Below are positions 1-11,420 of a stretch of DNA of 64,000 nt, piece by piece. Each line of letters begins with the position of its first letter. The stretch's first letter is position 1. A model generated the notes under the pieces. That model was not told the origin of the DNA. It saw only the letters and a list, made by a program, of their open reading frames with translations, and made no database searches. The position numbers and the translations under genes were made by a program. This DNA is from Stichopus chloronotus (Eukaryota; Echinodermata; Holothuroidea; Aspidochirotida; Stichopodidae), in contig CM037836.1 in NCBI GenBank assembly GCA_021234535.1, forward strand, positions 20,264,769 to 20,328,768, given 5' to 3'.

Positions 1-103
1 GGTGTTCCAATTCACAGACACTCATAAAAACTTCTTTTTTTCCAACTTCCCCTTCGATCTCCCTTCTTCCCATCAATTGTCAGTATTTCAAAGGCATTTC
101 ATT

Positions 104-182
104 TGGCTGTGGCTGAGTGGATAAAGTTGCTGGCATTTGAGGGCAATGCTGAGCAAGTGGGGGTTTGGTCCCTGGGTGGGTT
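104..182 (+). mobile_element. tRNA-like SINE head
   Basis: An A-box-like stretch, GGCTGAGTGGATAAAG, is followed about 50 nt later by a B-box-like GGGTTTGGTCCC at 161-172. This is the layout of a degenerate tRNA of the Ser/Leu type with a long variable arm. It is not an intact tRNA gene, since no good acceptor stem is visible. It is directly followed by the dispersed repeat at 230-700, so the two may form one composite SINE. Confidence 0.5.
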
Positions 183-229
183 ACTGTAAGATGGGTTTTT
201 TGTCCAGGAATACATAATCAAAGTTTTTC

Positions 230-700
230 CATCCTACCTCTTTTTATGTGAAAACCAGAAAGCCAAAAGGCTTTGCGATTCCTTGCGACATGCTTATATT
301 ATAACAAACATGAATTATCCACATGACAAGTATGAGATCAACTACAGTTATTGTTCTTGAAACACCACAACAATAAGCCTTTCACACAAAATGACCTTTT
401 TGTTTGGTGACCTCAAATGACATTTGACTTCCACCATAAGCAATAGGGATCACCTATTCAACATGACCAATCCACACACCAGGTATGACATCAGTCAATG
501 TTACCCTTCTGGAGATGTTGTGTTTACAAGGTTTCCACAGTTTGACCTCTGGTGACCTCAAATGACCTTTGATATCCACCAAAATCAAAAGGAGTATTCT
601 AATAACTATACACAATCCACACACCAAGTATAACATCAGTCACAGTTACCCTGCTGGAGAAATTGAGTTTACAAGGTTTTTACAGGTTGACATGTGGAGC
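230..700 (+). repeat. Dispersed repeat with degenerate units of about 145 bp
   Basis: Three degenerate units begin with CCACATGAC or CCACACACC at 319, 472 and 617. Each contains a string of the type TTTACAAGGTTT, TTTGACCTC and TGACCTCAAATGACCTTTGA. The block before the first unit (GCGATTCCTTGCGAC around 276) is repeated at 19780 (GTGATTCCTTGCCAA), which shows that the same family recurs inside this gene. TGACCT words are frequent within the unit. Confidence 0.7.
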
Positions 701-3444
701 TGTGCAGGCTTTGTTTTTTTTGGTAGCACCTGGGGTAATTTAACCATGAAGGCAAGTGCATTATCAATCATACCAGTAACACATTCCCTTCTTGTCACGT
801 ATCACGAGCTGCTATAATTTGAGGTTCATAAAGCAGATCTATGCATGTTTAAAGCTTTTAAGCTTGCTACACATATATTAAATGCTAACCTATACAAACT
901 GACAGTTTCATTAGAAACTTTGTATGAATTTCAATCTAAGTCCATGCATGGCCTTCTGAAGAGGTTTGAGTATAGCAGCAGTAAATACATAGATGTACCT
1001 GGTCAGATCTAGTATTTCCAATGGCAATACCAAACACCGATGATGCCCAAACACACTCGGTACAACAACCAATTGACTTAACACAGACAGCTTGCATCAC
1101 CGCAGAACACAACTATGGTATCCTTTAACACCACACTACGGCATCAACGATGTAGTAGATCACTGCACAATGTGTGACACAGTGGTCTTTCATACTATGG
1201 GCTCACATCTGCATCAAAAAATTACTGAAATTTGAACTAGGAAGCAAATTGCTGAGGAAAGGTAACATTCTACTGTGTGGCAAACTGCAGCACACATTTA
1301 ACAAAGACTGCTCTACTGTATGTACCGATTTGTCTTTCTCTGACATGAAATGTGTGCAGTACATCAACGCAAGTAGGCCTACCTGCTACAACTACTCTGT
1401 CCATAACCTGCAACAAGAGTAATAAACACTGTTAAGATCTTGAGACCTCTGCCATATCGTAAGTTCGTTCATAGCTGATATTTGCAAAATCTCTTTTTTC
1501 ATTGATCCTTCACTACAGGTTAATGGTTACTTGTCTTCTCTAAACAGCACGCAAAACACACATGCCCTGCATAACCTAAGATGGATTCCACTAGCTACTA
1601 AAGGTCAAAGTTCCATCCACTTGCCTGTCTGGTTGTAAGTGTACACACTGTATGTACACAGCACTAACTGCACATGCACTGCCAATGGGGCAACTGTCTT
1701 TGATATAAGGAAGTATAGGCTTCGTGTGGAACCTCTTGTGTACAGATCAACGCATGCTGTAATCAGTCCTAAACATATCTACCTTCATGTACAATACTCT
1801 GCTTACTACATTTTTGTTAATCTTGATAACAGAAGGGTGAGTCCTGAAAATTATGAGGTCACTAAATGTTACATATTTAACTTTAATTAAAGTAATATCA
1901 GTTTCAAGATATGGTTTTGCAAGGAAGTATTTCAAACTCATTAACAACTTCAGCAAATTTTACCCTGAGTTGTTTTTGCAGCAGGGGATAATGACTAAAG
2001 CAATTTTTCCACAAAATATTGAATAGCAATGCTACTTTTTTCTACAAATTATGGTCAAGCCAGTAGCTTCTTGCTGAATTGCCATTACTAAACTTACAGT
2101 TGACATGTCTGCGAACAGCCTATATCCACTTTGTTCAGTTCCCTTACATGGTACCCCTGGAAAACATTTCGGACCATGTCAAAGTCTGCTTTCTTGATAT
2201 GGTTTCTACAATCTGGGTTTTTCCATTCTTTACAAGCATACCCTATGAACAAACGATTTGTCATAATTGCAGTGATTGCCATACATGTGAACCAAAAGTT
2301 CTCTCGTGTCACATTTCTGTCACACCACATGATATTCTGTCACACAAGTGCCATGGCCACCATGGGCACTGTCACACCCTGTGCAGTCATGTAACATCAC
2401 AGGTCACAGTGAGAATCCATACATGTCACATACTGTCCTGCGACACATCCTGCCCTGCATCACTGGTTCTAAACTGTGAGCGTGGCCCGTTGGTCTATTC
2501 AAGTTACCACCATCATTTTGTTCATTACTGTGCCTTGTTTCCACCACATCAAATACTCTGGTCATGTGTCTGAGTTTTTAGACTTGAGCCCCATACACTA
2601 AGCAAGGTCATGATCTCAACACGAAAGCCACATCATAGTGTGAAGGTGCAGTCACCCCCCTCTCCCCACTGGTTTTTAACTTAAAACATGTTCTAGTGGA
2701 CCCCCCTCACATTGAATACTTACTTCTACTGCCTGGAGTTTTGTTTACCCATTTTTGCAAGTAAACCTAACAAATGCAGACCCAACAAATGAGCATTCTG
2801 CTCACCAACTCTTTTCTCACTCCCAATAGAGAAGATGGAAATGTGACCACAACAGAAGAGCCACATTCCACTGGCCCACCCAAGCATGGGCAATGAAATC
2901 TGGACAAGAGGTGTACCAATAGGTCCAAAAACATTAGACAAACAGAGGAAGCCTATTGCATTGGTATTCTTCCTTCTCTTGTTTCATTCTTTTAGTGTTT
3001 TCTTCTCTCCTTTTTTTAAATGCATTGTACATGTGTGCTTGTAAGAAGTGTCTGAATAGTTTTCAGCTCTTTTTTCTCTTTAAAGTAAGGTTTGACACAC
3101 CATCAGACTAACAACTGAGAGTGATGAAAAAGCTCAGCTCAGGTGGTGGCCAGTAAAAACTATGAGGCCAACCTCAACTACAAAAAGATGAAGTACTTTC
3201 AATATTTATTTATACAGACATGTTGCAAAATTTCAAGCATTCAGTTCAGGGAAAACAACTATTGTGTGGTCGACATCTGAAAAATGATGTACAATGAAGT
3301 CCACCAATATTCAAGCCAGCCTTGTTGGTTGAAGAATTCCAATCTGGTCAGTGCTAAGTCAGTAGTTTGTCCAGGTCAGTAATGTTCGGGCAGGAAGCAG
3401 CAGCACTTTAAACTGAAAGAATCGATGAGACAGCTTTGTCTTAC

Positions 3445-3490
3445 CCTGTCATCATCCGCCGCACTCCTGCTCTCCAGAACTTTCCTTTGC
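3445..3490 (-). CDS. TPM: Tropomyosin exon 4, first part (46-nt exon)
   Basis: The acceptor ctcttttcag is followed by G, which completes the arginine codon left open by exon 3. The next 15 codons read QRKVLESRSAADDDR and a donor gtaaga follows. RKVLExRS is the well-known start of canonical exon 4 (invertebrate tropomyosins read MRKVLENRS here). Vertebrate exon 4 is 118 nt, while this one stops after 46 nt in phase 0, leaving 72 nt for a further exon. No match to that remainder was seen between position 1 and 3444, so it should lie left of the window. The flanking open frame extends only into intron sequence. Confidence 0.9.
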
Positions 3491-5754
3491 CTGAAAAGAG
3501 AGTCAAAACAAAAATGCTCAATTCTCCGTCAGCAAATCAAGCCAAAGATGAAACTGATTGTAGAAGTGATTGAAAAAGGGGTAACTCAACTTGGGTTCAT
3601 CAAGCGGCCCAAATTACCGATTTTGTAGATTTTAATGGGAGGAGGGTGTGTTACTACAGTTCTGTTTAGAAACAACACAACTGCCTGTCACTGTGCACAG
3701 GTAAGTGTGCAATGTGTTCTGTAACTTATAGAATCATACAACTGCAATTGCCACCGCCTGCTGTTAGAGTTATTGATTCTTTTCCATTTTTTTAATAGTA
3801 GAATGGCCACAGATACAAAACAGTAGCAACTGAAAACATCTTTTATTTTGCAACTTTTCCCATACAGCAGGTCTACAGCACTAGACTCTGCAGAGTCTGC
3901 TTGGGCTGGAAAGTTTCTATTCCTAATCTTGGTTCTGCCACCTCTGAAGGAACATCCACATATTTACTGTACTGCTCTTCAGGAAGAGTGTTTACTCCCC
4001 TCACTGATCCCTGCCCTCGCAAACTCTGGACACTCGTTATAATTGTGCACACAACTTTTAAATAAAACCACTGTTTTTTGCTGTCAAATTCGGTAGAAGC
4101 CAATCACGGCCACCGTGAGCAATTATGTAAGTGATGACTGGGAAAGGACCTAGGACTGAATAGTTTTGTAAATATCACAGTAATTTTCTACTCTCCTTCA
4201 ACTGAATAGGTCTGTCTTAGTGATATCCTATTTCTACCGTAGGCAAATCTGGTGGTAGGGTGAAAGTTAAGCCTAGGTAATATTGTACTTAGAAAGCTGT
4301 ACTATATGTTGAGGCAAAATAGAACAGACCGAAAAAGGGGCATAGCAAAACTAAAATAAACATTGTGAGATATTGATGCAATATGTCTTCAAACACTTTT
4401 CATAACTCTTTTGATAATTCAGATGTAAAAGAATTGTGACAGTTTGCTCTGTATCATTATTGTACTATTATATAAATAGCACTCTTTTAAAGAGTTCTTC
4501 CCTTCATATTTGAACGTACCATTATTTTCTCTCATTGTTCCATCGCTGCTATTGGCTCATTTCATGAGACCGATGCGTAGTATTTTAATATGTATTAACC
4601 GTAACGTTAAATGTTACTATTCATGATGTGTACATAATTATATCAAGTGTCCAAAGTCTTTCCAGCAGACAACGATCACAGTGAAACATGATTACTGGAT
4701 GAGTATATATCCTTGTTTGGGTATAGTTAGTAGGCTGCAGCTCAATTAAGGAGGGGGAATTCATTCCCTGATAAAGACTTTGCAAAGTCTATAAGTGCTT
4801 GCTTGGTGGAGATCTGTTTGTATTAACTTTCAAGTGTGTTGTGATCAATGGGTACACAATGCATACCAAGATGTCCAGGTTTGGGAATAATATATATAAA
4901 AGGTTATTCAAGCTACAAAGTAACATTGATGAACAAGGGTAGGCTGACATAATAGTACCTACTGTCAGTTATTTCCTTAATGTTACATCTCTTCAGGCTG
5001 GTTATGTATGGTACACGGTACTACACACTGTGCAGTAGTTGCCACAGCAACAGTGCAACTTTTTTATCCCTTGAAAAACAAGTTGAAGGAAACAACTTGC
5101 ACTTTCAGGTATATTTGAAGTCATATTAATGTGATTCACATGTTGCTACAATGTAACAGTAAGTTCCCTGTATGCAGTCAAATATAGGCTGCATATTCGA
5201 ATCCACTGATCATGTTTCATCTCTATTGCAGGTACTGTAGGCATGTTGGCGTAATACAGTAGATAATACTCCCTGAAGTGGTAACAGTTCTCACAAACCA
5301 TGATGGTACTGTAAATGCCTTTCACTACATAAGGCATTGATCTTGTTATTCAAACCAGGGAAGCAAGGTCAAACTCAGGAGCCTCAGAAAGCAAACCTAG
5401 CTTGTTGCTACGGTAACATCTAGTCAACAAGCTTCATTCAAAAAATTTAAGAAATGCTAAGAGGAGCGAAAAAATAGAAGAAACCTACCATTACAGCAGA
5501 TGACGGTCAGCCAAATACAATATCACTGTCAGAAAGTGAAGTTGTAGAAACGTGTGACTGAATGATAAATTAAGTGGAGAGGGTGCGGCAACAAAACTAC
5601 AGTCATAGAAAGCTGACAGTCAATCACCAGTTTAGGGTTTCCTTCCTTTTGGATGAAATGTGGCTTGAAAACCAGTAAAGTGAAGCAATGTGATGAACTA
5701 GCAATTGATACATATCAAACATGGATGATAATGTGCAGGGTACAACTGAGCAAT

Positions 5755-5880
5755 GGCAGTCTATTGCTTGTATAGGAAATTAATAGCCTGTATGGTTAGG
5801 CTGTACATATAAAAGGCAGTCTATTTTGTACACTAGGAAAATTAATAGAGATATGCGTATATCAAAAGGCAGTCTATTAT
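5755..5880. repeat. Degenerate tandem repeat, GGCAGTCTATT units
   Basis: GGCAGTCTATT occurs at 5755, 5815 and 5868. The stretches between are related (each has GGAAA-TTAATAG), giving two units of 60 and 53 bp and the start of a third. Confidence 0.75.
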
Positions 5881-6263
5881 TTGCAGTTAAAGCAGGATGT
5901 GCTGTTTGAAGAAAAGAAAGGAGACTTCATCATTTCTTCCATCATTTTTCTTCCATTTAATACCAATCTGGAAAATAACAGCTATGCCACATTTCTGTCA
6001 GGAGAAAGTTCACTGATTTGAGTGCTAATTATGACAGAATGAAGAGTGATTTACTTTTTTCCGCTTAAAAGTTAGCGGAACTGGACCCTGTGGTAAAGTG
6101 AACTCCACTTCAGTGTGAATACTAGCATAATGCGATTTCGTTTACAAAATAGGCTCATTTGGGGACTTGGTGTTCCTCCTCCAGAAGCTGCTGACGGTGT
6201 GGCATCATCAGTTCGGCCATAAGCATGAAAATTGATGCATACTTCATCTCCACTCAAGACGCC

Positions 6264-6389
6264 TGGTCTCAATCCCTCAGCTCTTGATGGGAATATAGCG
6301 GCATTTTAATTTTGCTCCCATTCGAGACCCATGGTCTCAATCCTTCAGCTCTTGATGGGAATATAGCGGCATTTTAATTTTGCTTCCAC
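6264..6389. repeat. 68-bp tandem duplication
   Basis: TGGTCTCAATCC starts at 6264 and at 6332. The copies share CAGCTCTTGATGGGAATATA and GCGGCATTTTAATTTTGCT with a single substitution in the compared part, so the duplication is recent. Confidence 0.85.
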
Positions 6390-7874
6390 GAAAAAAAGGG
6401 GGGGGAACATGTTGTGTCATGGCCCCTAGCCAAAAAGTGGTGGTTTGACATGTTTCCCTGTCCTCCAGGATCACTGCCCATGGACTGTTCATGAAACATT
6501 TTGTAAATTTACAAGATTTCTTATTTAAAAAAAATATTTCTCAATTTATTGTAAAATATTTAATAAAAAGACCAACTGTACTCTTTTCTCTATTTTTTCT
6601 ATCCCTTGTTGAACACAAAATTCTTTTCTGTTATTTTGGTCTTCAAAACAGTTCCAACCAAATCAGTGAGCTCAGTATAGTATCCACGTGCAATTTTATC
6701 TTTGTTCTTAATGCACAGTGTGACATAAAGGATGAAAACGGTGACCTTTGCGGGTTTCAAAGATTTTAGTTTGTGTGAAAAGGGTCATCTTTCCACAGTT
6801 TTATGTAACATCTGCAAAAATCTTGCTTTTTGCACAAAACAACCACAGCCACATGTAATATTTGCAAAAACTTTTCACCCACTGTATAAATTGCACCACA
6901 AACACCACAGAGCTTTTGGGATTTGGGGAATCATTTACTGCATCCCCCAGTTTGTCGTCTTGTGCACTGCACAGTTAAAAACTACACTGCATCCGACACA
7001 AATCTACTTTACTTTGAATGAACATGTACATGGATTTGATACCAGCATATCGTCATTTCATATAAATCTCATGGTACAATTAACACTGAGACATAATTCA
7101 GTAGCGATTGCTATGTAAATAACACGTGCAAGTCAATGCGTAGTAAACACACAATCACACAGAAAAGTTCCCTATAGCAGTAGGACGTGTCCACAAACAA
7201 TGCTGGCTGAACATTGAAATGCAGACAGCTGTGGAACAGTGGCTGCATGTATCACAATGGAGATACAATAGCTCCATGGGCATCATGCATGTCACATGAC
7301 AAGAGTTGAAAGAAAAGGAAAGCAACCCGAACAAAAATTTGTCTGGTATTATGTTCAATTTTGTCTTCACAAAGAGGCTTAAAGGTTGTGTGACATGCTT
7401 CTAGAAAAGAGCACCCTTCACTCAGAAGCTGACAAGTAAAAACCTGAGCGAAAATCCGTTGGATTTTTGTTTATAGCTTTTGCCGTTTTTGAGATACGAC
7501 TTTTTAAAGTTTGAGAAAAATGCAAAACAGATGACGTGGAGTGTTGCACGGTGTCAGTATTTCTTTTGCTAAGCATATATTTTGCCTCTTAATTACTGAG
7601 TTTCATATTGGTAAGTGATATCGATATTTTTGAAGAAAAAATACATGCTTCCGTATTAAAACCCTCCAGGCATATGAAGTCCTCAAATGTCCTTGAAATA
7701 AAGGTTTCAAAAACAAAGGATTAACATAAGACATTTCATAGGAGTCCATCTCTTGACGTCACAAATTTGCAAACTTAGCCAATGTTTATTCATGATACAG
7801 CTGTGAGACACTAGTTTGCCTGTAGTTTGGTCAATCTTTGATGGATTTTGTTGCTGTTTCTCACATTTTAAATG

Positions 7875-8009
7875 CTCAGTGCATCCCATACTCCAAAATG
7901 TCTCAGTGCATCCCATACTCCAAAATGTCTCAGTGCATCCCATACTCCAAAATGTCTCAGTGCATCCCATACTCCAAAATGTCTCAGTGCATCCCATACT
8001 CCAAAATGT
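7875..8009. repeat. 27-bp minisatellite, five exact copies
   Basis: The unit reads CTCAGTGCATCCC then ATACTCCAAAATGT and is repeated five times without change. Because 27 is divisible by three, both strands stay open and give 9-residue repeats (SVHPILQNV on plus, TFWSMGCTE on minus). The apparent ORFs here are products of the repeat. Perfect identity implies recent expansion and probable length polymorphism. Confidence 0.95.
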
Positions 8010-9719
8010 CATCTTCATGTCACACGACCTTCAAGCTGGCTATGAAAATGGCGAACAATGGAGAGCAGACTGTTGTTTTCTGTACTTGTGACTGTGGAAT
8101 GTACAAACTTGGGCGATTGTGAAAACCGTATGGTAAATTATTTCCTGGGTAGAAAGGCCTCTCCCTAGAACCGCACACTTATATCACGCATAACTGAATG
8201 ATTTTGTCTAGATTTCTCAGGAAGTTAGTGTCTCCTTTCATCTAACAAGCAGAAGTCATAGAGTGTTTTGGTCATAACTACAATTTTCCTTTCCTCTCTA
8301 ACGTCAGGTGGATTGTGTTGCCTACAGACCTCACTTCTGTTTTACAGTTGACACTATCAAAAAACATTATCAGAGTTATATACTTTCATATAACTACAGC
8401 ATCGACCCGCAAACTGTTTATCAAGTTACTTAGGTGTGCGATGCACCAAATTATATTATTTCAGATCAAATGTCCAATTACACCTGGATGATTTACTTCG
8501 GATATTAAATGAGGACTACTATCCCAGCCTTTGGCATGCAAGTTTAGATTCAAACACCAAGCTTTACAGTATGTCCTTTCAAAGCTTAACACTTCATCCC
8601 AAAGACCTTTCCTTTCCCTGGGTATGTTAATAAAGTCTGTGATGAATTTCATTATGAACTGTTCTGCGTGCGCGTGTGCGTAATACAGTCTTTGGGTGGA
8701 AATGATGCATGTGAGACTGCAGCAGTGAAGATCAGTCTACAGTCGCCGTGAATGCTATGCACAAGTCTTAGCCTGGAATGGATGAAGAGCCATCCACTTC
8801 TGCTCATTAAAGCTGGTGGGATTGCTCAACACGGCAATGTCTATCCATGCGCAGTAGTGTGATGTACTGTGAGTGAATGCCGGCTGCAGTGCCTCACTCC
8901 TGTAAACTGAACGGCTGTGTGCTTTTATGATGACATATCATCAACCTGACAACTACCCTGCTCATACTCCTGGCTGAGGCGAGCAAGATGGCATGAGTCA
9001 CATTTATGACTAGTGTTGATTTATGAGCTTCACTAGAGAAACAAATGGAACAGAAAAATGGAAATGACAGAACATCCTACTGGCAGGCAACTCGGACAAC
9101 ATTGATGAAACCACTGAGCAAACATTTAGGGGATGCATTCACATACAGATTGAAGATCTGAGAGCTGGAATCAGATGCTCCATCAGAACAGACAGTACTG
9201 TACCTGTCCGACTTCCAATCACAAAACTGTAAGCCCCAGAACATGACTTGATAACTGATATGAACATCAAATGCATTAATAAGCCCTACAGTAGAATTTG
9301 TGAGGGTGTGGTCAACACTCACAACCTTAGTGCAAGTTTTGCTACGTACTGTATGTGCAGTGGTTTTTGGCAGTAAATTCACATTCCACCATCAGATTCC
9401 CCACTACTTAAGATTTCAACTAACTTTTGTGTTTTTGCATACCATGTGACTGCCAGTGCTACTAAATCTTTTATTTGAAAGTTGATTAAAGGAGAAAATT
9501 AAAATTATATTTACAATAATATTGCCACTTACAGTACACCTGTGCTTTCAATTGCATTTCAAAACATTTACAGAGACTTTTCTCCATTGTTGGAGATGAT
9601 AACGGTGTACATGAAGATTCTTCTTTAGTGCTTTGCTGCGGTATCCAGGACGAGTCTTCGACCTACCTTTCTTTGAATAGTTCCTTTACAGTGTGTACTT
9701 GTTGATGTGTTCATTTGTG

Positions 9720-9950
9720 AGCCCAGGTATGGACAATATTGAAGATTACAAGTGGGTTCCACCACGATATCATCTTTACAAGGTTCTCACAATTTGACCC
9801 GTTGACCCCAACTAAAGTCATTAGAGGTCTTTAACTTAACATGGTAAACCTACATACGAAATATGAGATTAGTCCACGCTTCCCTTCTTGAGATATATGT
9901 TTACAAGGTTTTCACAATTTGACCTATGTCAAAAACAGTAGGGTTCTTGT
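9720..9950 (+). repeat. Dispersed TGACCT/TTTACAAGG repeat, second copy
   Basis: Two degenerate units share CTTTACAAGGTTCTCACAAT / GTTTACAAGGTTTTCACAAT and TATGAGATTAGTCC-type words with the repeat at 230-700. Orientation is the same. Confidence 0.7.
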
Positions 9951-10619
9951 ACTCAATGTGGTACACGAACAGTAGTAGTTCATCCTGGTTGACAACTGCC
10001 GACGCACCCAACAGAATCCGACGATATCCGACACTTGCGAAAAGTACAAGTAGGCTATGCAAATCATTTCAGCACGACGATAATTTGATCAGAAAAAAAT
10101 CATTGATATTGCTTCAAAACTTGAATACTCTACAAAATGGCACAATGTCATGTAAACCAAACTATATTTCATACATTCGTTGATGTTTAAGATGCTAAAG
10201 TGTGTCATGAAAAGAAATACAAAAGATCGTTTAAACCCTTGCGAAAATTTTCGGTAACCATAGCCTAACGTGGTGGTGTGTATAGCAAATAGCCTAACCA
10301 CCTAGGCAACTACGCAATTCATCTTCACCGTTTTTTCACATAGTTCGGTAAGTCCCAGACATTATTAGGTTCTTGTTTTCACTCCATCTTTTTATTATGT
10401 TACATTATGTATCTTTTCGATGTGTAACCTCTAACATTAGAGAAGAAAGAGGTGAGTGAAGACCCTAGATTACAACTAAGTAGCCTTGGCCTATAGTACC
10501 GTACTGACTACAAGCCAGCTTCCTGTGCCTATTGTGTTCATTAGTTTAGTCGCGTAACCGCAAAACGCAGGTAGGAGAAAACCAGAACTATTGTTCACTG
10601 ACATCCTAGGAATTAAGGT

Positions 10620-10753
10620 CGACGGTTTTGTAGGCCACCCGACATTTTTGAAGGCAGATCGTCGGCATTTTGGTGTGCCGACGATCTAAATTTTTCAACT
10701 GACAATAGCGACAGTTTCCGACGGTTTCCGACAGTTTTGCCCCCGACGTTTTT
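10620..10753. repeat. CGAC decamer array containing a perfect 12-bp hairpin
   Basis: Six decamers of the form CGAC-R/G-K-TTT-Y start at 10620, 10640, 10709, 10719, 10729 and 10744, the third, fourth and fifth being exactly head to tail. Between them lies a perfect inverted repeat, AGATCGTCGGCA (10656-10667), an 8-nt loop, and TGCCGACGATCT (10676-10687). CpG is locally dense in an otherwise CpG-poor intron. I do not recognise the element. Confidence 0.8.
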
Positions 10754-10774
10754 GTCAACCAGGACAAACTACTA

Positions 10775-10850
10775 CTGTAGGTACTAAATATGAGATCTGT
10801 CCAAGTTTCCCTTCTGGAGATACCATGTTTACAAGGTAGGCATCACAAAC
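10775..10850 (+). repeat. Dispersed TTTACAAGG repeat, third copy (partial)
   Basis: The stretch contains AAATATGAGATCTGTCCAAG and ATGTTTACAAGG, as in the unit at 9720, then runs into a CACA-rich tail. It directly follows the CGAC array. Confidence 0.6.
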
Positions 10851-11286
10851 ATACACACACATACACTGCCACATGATTACAAATGTTACCATTTTATCAA
10901 AATCAAAAACTTTCTCAAAGCATTTCAATTTGTGGTATATAGTAATGTTTGCATCGGGTACCTGGGTACCTGACCGACAATTTCAGGACCTGCTTTTGAA
11001 ATTGTACTAGGATCTTAAGTTTTATTAAGGTACACTATGTGAAAAAATTCAGAATGTATGCAGTTAAGAACAAATTCATTGTCACATCCATATTTAAGAT
11101 ACATGGTGTTACATTCCGGCAAAATGTTGCATTAAGATTTCACAACAGACCCGAAGCCAGCAGCAGTTAAATTTTTGAGCACCTGACTGAATATGAAAGT
11201 ATTCAGGTCTGAGCCTTTGTAAAAAGTTGCTAGAATTGTATGTACTGTAGCACATCATAATGCTGGATGCACCCCTTAGTTCTTAC

Positions 11287-11420
11287 CTTTCACTTTCTTC
11301 AGAAGTTTGTTCAATGTCATTATACTTGCTCTGCAGATCAGCTACCCTCTCTTCAGCACGGCTAAGTTCTTCTTCTGTAAGTTGTAGTTTACGTTGCAAG
11401 TTACCCATCTCCTCTTCGGC
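11287..11420 (-). CDS. TPM: Tropomyosin exon 3: residues 81-125, shared by both isoforms
   Basis: The acceptor aaatatag is followed by 134 nt and then the donor gtaaga. The exon encodes 44 full codons beginning AEEEMGNLQRKLQLTEEELS and ending EQTSEESE, plus two bases of an arginine codon. The length and the 2-nt overhang equal vertebrate exon 3. The segments LxRxxQLxEEEL and ...ESER are the most conserved features of this part of tropomyosin, so this is the strongest single exon for family identity. It is common to the 1a-2-3 and 1b-3 splice routes. Confidence 0.97.

Larger units (their letters stand above)
1..3444 (-). other. Tropomyosin intron following the split exon 4 (partial)
   Basis: No exon was recognised here. 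The first 700 bases are SINE-like and tandem repeat sequence, annotated separately. The rest is AT-rich sequence with scattered short ORFs. The longest is a plus-strand frame at 2079-2573 rich in TGTCACAC-type repeats; it resembles no family I know. Confidence 0.6.
3491..11286 (-). other. Tropomyosin intron 3 (exon 3 to exon 4)
   Basis: This is 7.8 kb without a recognisable exon. It contains a 60/53-bp repeat at 5755, a 68-bp duplication at 6264, a 27-bp minisatellite at 7875, dispersed TGACCT-type repeats at 9720 and 10775, and a CGAC-rich hairpin array at 10620. All are annotated separately. The remainder is plain AT-rich intron. Confidence 0.75.

Noticed and set aside
2079..2573. 164-codon plus-strand ORF, the longest in the window
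   Set aside because: It is His/Cys-rich only because of TGTCACAC-type repeats, has no domain or splice support and overlaps ORFs in other frames within an intron.
7707..8122. Three ORFs of 91 to 103 codons on both strands
   Set aside because: They are generated by the 27-bp minisatellite, whose length is a multiple of three.
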